Source: Seminavis robusta (lineage: Eukaryota; Bacillariophyta; Bacillariophyceae; Naviculales; Naviculaceae). Taken from it: 33,617 nt of DNA. The notes under the pieces were generated by a model. The model was given only the letters and a program-made list of their open reading frames with translations, did no database searches and was not told the DNA's origin. The DNA lies in contig CAICTM010001225.1 of NCBI GenBank assembly GCA_903772945.1, positions 1 through 33,617 on the forward strand, written 5' to 3'. Numbering within the stretch: the stretch's first letter is position 1; each line of letters opens with the position of its first letter. The translations under genes were made by a program, and so were the position numbers. Below are positions 28,147-33,617 of the stretch, piece after piece.

Positions 28147-30001
28147 CTAGCTATCCCGTTGGTACCGTTTCTGAATTCGCTGTGGCGATTGTTGCATTGA
28201 ATCTGATTGCGCCCGCTTGGACAAAGCTGAAGCCAACGAATCTCCGTCTGAGCTGGTCTCTCCACCACTGGTAGAGCCATCAGATGGGGATGCCTTGCTT
28301 TTGCTGGGGCAACCTGTGTTCCGTGTGTTCCGAAAAAAGTGGGAAATCTACAAGCAAGGAATGGGTGAGAATAATCAGCAAAATCATTTCCGGCTCTTCT
28401 TTGCCTAAGCCTGGCCCTCGCTGGCGTCCGTACATAGATAACCTCCCTACTCTGAAACCCCCGTTTCCTTCTGTGCCAACAGTTAAATAAATTTTTGTAC
28501 ATACCTTGTTCCGTGCGGCTTCTTGGTCCACTCTTTCCCATGCATCATCTTCCCATTTCAAAAAACGGCCGTGTGATTCTCGGATAATTGTGACAATCCG
28601 TTCAGCAATTGCTGTCTTTTCATACTTTCCCGCAGCCTCATACTTGTCTCGAAACATGTCAGCGATATGTGCAGCTCTAAGGTTGCCGGTGTGATTCCTT
28701 GTATGAAGTCCTCGTCCAAACAGGACATCAAATCGACGGGGAATTATTATATCGATGCTTGTGTTGCCTTTTTCTTCCTGCTTGCTCCAGCTCTGAATAC
28801 ATTGAAGATGGTGCTCCATCTCAATGGGTTCATTTTTTGGACGGAATGGGAAACGATCAGTTGGGATTCCAAAGGTCTGCAATGCAAACTTGAGCTCTTC
28901 AAAGTCCCCAAAGTGAACTCGGATTCGAGCCCTCAGTTCCTCGTGGAGAAACCAATGAATGCCACCAACCAACGGACGTAGAAATTTTTGGCTGAGCAGG
29001 ATATGGACACCAGCCACCTTGCGAGGGATCCCAGGCCTGAGTTTCTTCATTAGCTGTGCTTGGGTGAATATGCTTTGTTGTACTTGTAGCAGAGATTGCC
29101 CTGACCACCACATCACAATAACAATGCCCTTCTTTTGTGCCATCTCAGTTTGGAGAATGGACATTATGAAAAGCACAATGGCACGTTGCTGCATTTGAAT
29201 CAGAAAGAATGACAATAAAATGTGAGGGACCAAACTGTGGATTCCGAGAGCTTGCATTTCCGCTCCACTTTGGACCCCAATACATACATGGCATTCCACA
29301 GCCAGAGATCCGTCTATACAAGTAGGTGATAATGCCAAGACCAGACGGCCGGCAGCATCGCACCCAGGCAAGAGCTGCCAGGCCCCTGATTTGAGGGACT
29401 TCACATCATCTTTATTGAGATCACTCATACGCAGCTTTCGGGCCAAGGCAGGTCCACCGCCAAAAATATCCATCTTGTTCTCCAAATGTGTTACTATTCT
29501 TTGTGCCGACGCCTGGACATCAAACTTATCGCAGCGAAGAAACATGAGCCGAAACTCCCGACCTGTTACATATTCTTCATTCAAATACTTGGCTTTTTCA
29601 TACGCTTTTCGGTTGGGTATCTTTCGAATTTCCTGCTCCAATTGCTCAAGCAGCTCATCTATGTTCTCAGGATCGTTAGATTCATGGGCCATCCCATGGA
29701 TGTCAAACGTGGTACGCTCCTTTTCTTCAACCGACAGCTTCTCCATTTCATCTGCCAAGAGCTTATCAATCAGATCTTCCCCATCAGAAGACTGAGGGAA
29801 TCGCTCCAAGGAAAGACCTGCATCCTGAAAGATTGTTTCTCTTTGAACAGCCAATTCTCTATTCACAAGGTCCCCATCAACAACTGTGGTATCAGGTGTC
29901 ACTGGATCACACTCTTCCTGAATGTCTGCAGTGTTATTATCTGCTAATGTGGTAACAGGAACACTGCTGTTGCTGTCAAGCATTGGTAAGAGAGGCTCCA
30001 T
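28147..30001 (-). CDS. CRAL-TRIO-like protein fused to DUF6824 domain
   Basis: Exons: 30001-29288, 29188-28505, 28347-28147, giving 532 residues. Donors GTATGT and GTATGT; acceptors AAATGCAG and CTTGTAG. The first intron (29189-29287, 99 bp) is a multiple of three without stops, so the unspliced frame reads through; splicing restores family-like sequence. Residues about 150-365 resemble diatom CRAL-TRIO lipid-binding proteins (FGGGPALARKLRMSDLN, GCDAAGRLVLALSP, KKGIVIVMW, FGDFEELKFALQTFGIP). Residues about 389-475 match DUF6824: RFDVLFGRG, HTGNLRAAHIADMF, ERIVTIIRESHGRFLKW, WERVDQEAARNK and, from exon 3, ISHFFRNTR. An acidic N-terminus (1-130) has a coiled-coil stretch (IDELLEQLEQEIRKI). Likely a lipid-responsive regulator; mechanism unknown. 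Confidence 0.82.
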
Positions 30002-31225
30002 GGTCCAGAGCTGATCCCAAAGAATGAGGTTGGCAAAGAATCAATTTCTTCTCAATGAGTATCAAATCTGAAAGCAAGATGAAGAGAGGCGGGGTTTGGT
30101 TTCTATGGCCCGGATAGCTAGCATGGCTCATGATCTCATGATGGCTTCGCTTCTACTTACAGTACATTGCATGTACTGTGAGTGAGCTGTTCACCTTTAA
30201 AAGCTGCAGGCCACCGTAGCTGGCATTCCGAGTGACGTGGCGCACTCCTGCTTCGGACATAGTTTTAAAATTCAAAGTGTGCATTATTATTGTACGGTAT
30301 TATCCTTCGACTTTGAGGGATCCTCGTCATTGTTTGCCTGTTTTCGCCAGCAGCAACTAGCACCAGTCTTCTTGGATCTTTGCTCTCGCTCAATACCTTG
30401 GATACATAACGCAAAACAATGGAAAGAAATCATTGAAGAAGCGAGCTAACAGTGGAAAGAAAGAGAGTCCTTCTAAGCAAAACCATGCGAGCCGCAGGGA
30501 TGCCGTCACGAATCGACAACAACATGGAAAGATGCTGCTGCTGCTGGGAAGAAGCCGCCTCTTGAGCACACCCTTCCATCAACGGGAAGCGGACCAAATG
30601 AAAACACCTCATCCATGATCCGTGCGCTGGGTGCATCCAAATGGTCTTCTGCCTGCTGGCTAGCTAGCCAGATGTCCTTTGGTCGATGAGTCCCAAAAGC
30701 AAAGCTCTCGAGAACTTCTTGCCAAAGTCATTGCTTTCAAGACCCAACATTTGTACTGCCGAACGATGTTCTCTAGCTAGGTTTGACTTTCACTTGTCCA
30801 GGCTGCTCATTCAAGGATAATGGTAACGAAACATCAGGTCCCCAGGGACGGACCTACTTGTCTCCCCTGAAGCTAAGTTTGGCTTCTTGTCCACTGGAAA
30901 GGCTTGGCCTACTGAAGGCTTCCAAAATTGTACAAGCTTTGAGTCCAATGTTCGTCGGAAGCAAGGAGCTAGGAAGTACCGGAAGGAAGGCAGCAAGATT
31001 CAAAGGCGAACCATATTCGTGAGGTCCAGCTCGCGGCTAATGCTTCCACTTCGAGTTTGCGCTTCTGCAGCGAAGTTTAGCATTGCAGTACACTAGCTAG
31101 TCTAGTAAAATGCATGTAAATAAGCCAGAAGATCCATGATGATGTCCATGCAAGATACTCTTACCTGGTACAGTACTGTAAGCCTTGACCGCATGTTAAG
31201 AACCACCAGGAACACTCCTGGAAAA

Positions 31226-31409
31226 GTCGTAAAGGGGTTAACCCATCATTTCATAAGTCTATTTTCCAAGAGACTTTAATATCGTAAATGTCGTAAATCC
31301 CGACATCGATGTCGTAGAATGTCGTCGTTATTTAACCAATGTCGTAGAATGTCGTAAAGTTTCTTGAATCGCTAAATCCGACAATTCCGACATTTCCGAC
31401 ATTTAGCGA
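31226..31409. repeat. GTCGTA iterated motif cluster with palindromes
   Basis: GTCGTA or ATCGTA occurs about seven times (31226, 31281, 31290, 31311, 31341, 31351 and a variant at 31321). A perfect 14-bp palindrome, CGACATCGATGTCG, lies at 31301-31314. GTCGTAGAATGTCGT appears twice, 30 bp apart. The right edge has arms TCGCTAAAT (31369-31377) and ATTTAGCGA (31401-31409) around three CCGAC units. It could be a transposon terminus, a satellite seed or a multi-site regulatory array. Confidence 0.7.
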
Positions 31410-31611
31410 AAGACGCCCACCTTCCCAGACAGGGAATGAAGAGATTCTACAGAACGGAGAGTATGAGTTAACAGGGAGCCGACCATAAGGGAGACTGACG
31501 GACAGGAATCCGGGAGAGCCACTCATCCAAGGATGAGGTGGTGGACCGAAGTGTCGGGTGCACAGGTGGTGTGCCTATGTGGTGTTGATGACTAGCTAGA
31601 AGGACTACTAA

Positions 31612-31672
31612 TCGGGCGGCTACAAATCAGGTTCAGGTTCACTTTTTCTGAACCAGAGTTGCAGCCGCCCGA
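31612..31672. repeat. Nested hairpin with GGGCGGCT arms
   Basis: Outer arms TCGGGCGGCT (31612-31621) and AGCCGCCCGA (31663-31672) pair perfectly over 10 bp. Inner arms GGTTCA (31636-31641) and TGAACC (31649-31654) enclose the 7-nt loop CTTTTTC. It could be a transposon end or a structured RNA element. Confidence 0.65.
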
Positions 31673-31968
31673 CACCAATTTTCCTTTTTGACTGGGGGTA
31701 ATTAGTGTGAGCGTCCGCAACCTGAAAAAGTATCTGCTGCCCGACAGTGACCGCCTCCCTCGCCAAACCTTACTCTGAAGAAAAGTAAGCATGGACTTAG
31801 AGTTTGATGACGCAGCGGCGGGTCACACAGTGTGACTTCCTTAGGGTCCGGTGAAAAAGAGAGAGATCCGGGAATGGAATTGTCCCGAATGATGCCCACT
31901 TTTCACATAGTATTCGATGAGCGTGTTGGTGGGGTTCCATCCTTGGCCGGACGAAGCTGAATGAGTGG

Positions 31969-33365
31969 TCAAGGAGAGGCTTTGTAATAATTGATTCCCT
32001 TTGCGGTTGATGTGTGGCCATAAATCCCCGCTAGTCCAGGTGTCGGTCGAGGCTCAGAGGGTAGTCGTTCCTGACGAGGATGGTGTGCGTTGTTGCTCGA
32101 TGGACCGCAAAGGTGTTGTTCCTCCACTTCTTCCACATCTCGCTTGATGTCCCGTAGGTCCTCGTCGTTCTTGCAGGCTGAGACTGGTTTCTGAGAAGGC
32201 TGTCTGCCACTTGAGTCGGGGGGCACCTCCTCGTCGTCGACAGTTTGGCGAATGACGGCGGCGAAGAGAGAATATCTGATTTCGCTGGTTACATCGTCGC
32301 GTTCAGCGGTCCGTGTCTTACCTGGTAGGGAAAATACATCTAGCATGGTGTTGCCCAATGTTTTGGCCGTCGCGGCTGATTCCTTCCGGGGCCAAACCTT
32401 TCGCGAGAACTGCCTTGCCCTCCTTGATGGCGGAAGTTGTAGATCGCATCCTTGTCCTTGGTAGACGGGTCGTTTCCGGCGAGCATGGTGGTGTGGCCGG
32501 CTGGATTGCTGTACCACTCGACTATTGGCGGCTCAGGGACTTCCCATTGCCGGATCTCGTCGGGGGCCGGGGCGTTGTAGCTGTTTGGGCGAGTTCGGCA
32601 CTCTCCCACTCCCAGGTTCGGGCAGCCGTGCTGCGGGCACAGGCAAGAATCCTATCGCTGGCGAAAGGCTGCATCTTGCGCTTTCGTTGAACACTCCGTA
32701 TGCTCATTGACCCCGTTCACATAACCCGTACCAAACAGCGCTGCTTGGACGGATGGTACTCACTGGGGAGAAGCCTGGTGTCCGTCGGAGCGTACCGCGC
32801 CTGTCCCCGGGTGCCTATCTCGGATGTCCTTCCTGGCGAGCTTTGGCGGCCAGGGCTTGTTCACGCGTCGCTGAACCTCTGCTTCTGCTGGCTGTATGGG
32901 TCCTCAGCGCCTTCCTCTTTGGCTCCGGCTGCCTCGGTTCACGTAGGAGCTTCGGACGGTCCATCTCAGTGGCTCGTTCTTGCTCATAGTTTGCTGCCGG
33001 AGCCGCTTTTCTTCTGGCGACTTCCTCCTTAGCTCGTTCCTGGCGGCCAGCTCCGAGATCTTTCGGGCTCTCTCTGCCTCGTTCAGCGAGCCTTCGGGTG
33101 TTTTCTTGCGGGCAGCGGTCTTCTGATGACCCGGGATGGGGGTGCTGAAAGATCCGCCGGTATCGCTCGGAAGGTCCCGGCGAGGCCGGGGGCTTCTTCG
33201 CCTTCGAAGGAGATCGACCCTCCACGTCCCTTGGTGTTTCCACTCGAAAAAGCTCGTTTGGGGTCAGGCGATCCCATGTTCACGGTTTCCACCGTGACCC
33301 CGGGAGAGCGTTCGGCGGTTCCTTCATGGAGCGCGGCTTCGTCCTCAGCTCGCTCTTTGGCTTGA
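31969..33365 (-). pseudogene. Frame-broken coding-like region, minus strand
   Basis: GC-rich sequence with charged, protein-like frames that hand over to one another on the minus strand. At 33292-33083: PDPKRAFSSGNTKGRGGSIS. At 33243-32815: KEEVARRKAA, ATEMDRPKLLREPRQPEPKR. At 32609-32340: DEIRQWEVPEPPIVEWYSNP, NDPSTKDKDAIYNF. At 32517-31969: ERDDVTSEIRYSLFAAVIRQ, KNDEDLRDIKRDVEEVEEQH. Most look like parts of one larger, charged, coiled-coil-prone protein, possibly a retroelement gag, interrupted by indels. No named domain is recognised, and the assignment rests on composition alone. Confidence 0.35.
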
Positions 33366-33617
33366 AGGCGGCCGTTTCGTGGGGGAACAAGGCGGTACTA
33401 GCGATTCCGTCAAAGTATTTGTATTCCGTCTAAGCACCCCTTCAAAGGAGTACCCCACTTGGTTGGACCGAGTAGCTCCTCGGTGACGGCTCGGTTACAC
33501 TCGAACCACGGTCACTGAAACAAACATAGACGGTACCTTTCATGACGAATCGGGTTCGACAAACATCTCCTTGCACACCACTCGGCCGGTGTGTCAAAAA
33601 CGCCGCCATCCCGACAA
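33366..33617. other. Right edge, no gene recognised
   Basis: Short segment with GGTACC and CGGTAC motifs and a CGGCCGGTGTG stretch. It may be flanking repeat or LTR of the element to its left. Too short to classify. Confidence 0.35.

Larger units (their letters stand above)
30002..31968. other. Gene-poor 2-kb region rich in palindromes
   Basis: No frame shows a domain. Notable structures: an inverted repeat at 30159-30179 (arms ACAGTACAT/ATGTACTGT, loop TGC), CTGGCTAGCTAGCCAG at 30656-30671, TACAGTACTGTA at 31169-31180, the GTCGTA cluster at 31226-31409 and the hairpin at 31612-31672. The left part is the promoter of the CRAL-TRIO gene. Confidence 0.55.

Noticed and set aside
33545..33560. 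Possible tRNA B box (GGTTCGA)
   Set aside because: No A box, anticodon arm or acceptor pairing at suitable distance.

Overview
The window looks like nuclear DNA from a diatom, probably a pennate one. Three things point there: a plastid-type transit sequence with Phe at +1, a CRAL-TRIO protein fused to the diatom-expanded DUF6824 domain, and short GT-AG introns of about 60-160 bp. There are also two Ty3/gypsy retrotransposons. There are no bacterial-type operons, rRNA, recognisable tRNA genes or CRISPR arrays. The species cannot be proved from the sequence.

Left third (1-10.9 kb) is mobile-element territory. A cysteine-rich gene fragment on the minus strand (1028-1423) runs into a retroelement mosaic. 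An ~812-bp block (1421-2232) is a circularly permuted copy of 4735-5554. A degenerate minus-strand Ty3/gypsy element (2233-5474) carries integrase, RNase H, RT, protease and a gag remnant. It abuts a putative LTR (5475-5933) and then a nearly intact plus-strand Ty3/gypsy element: gag with an RG-rich tail, protease-RT, and RNase H-integrase. That element has one clear frameshifting deletion near 8882.

Middle (11.5-18 kb) holds compact host genes: a plastid-targeted EamA/DMT transporter (+), a MYND zinc-finger protein with an in-frame TGA at the conserved Trp (-), a PDCD2/TSR4-type ribosome-biogenesis protein (-), and a membrane-anchored U-box/Sel1-repeat protein (+). The last two share a 206-bp divergent promoter.

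The centrepiece is a 15-exon minus-strand gene (24785 to 18485). Its splice sites and phases close into one 1657-residue secreted protein. Five phase-0 exons each carry one copy of a cysteine-rich module of about 85 residues, followed by a Ca-binding-like DxD repeat and an HYR/Ig-like C-terminus. RXL tripeptides and a signal peptide make a cell-surface or frustule role conceivable.

Right third: an amidohydrolase-3 gene broken by three homopolymer indels (25881-27604), a small ORF, and a three-exon CRAL-TRIO/DUF6824 gene (30001 to 28147). Gene-poor DNA follows, rich in GTAC/CTAG palindromes, GTCGTA iterations and hairpins. The far right is GC-rich, coding-like but frame-broken on the minus strand (31969-33365).

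Single-base indels recur in the retroelement copies and in the amidohydrolase gene. Residual long-read assembly error should be considered before calling these genes dead.
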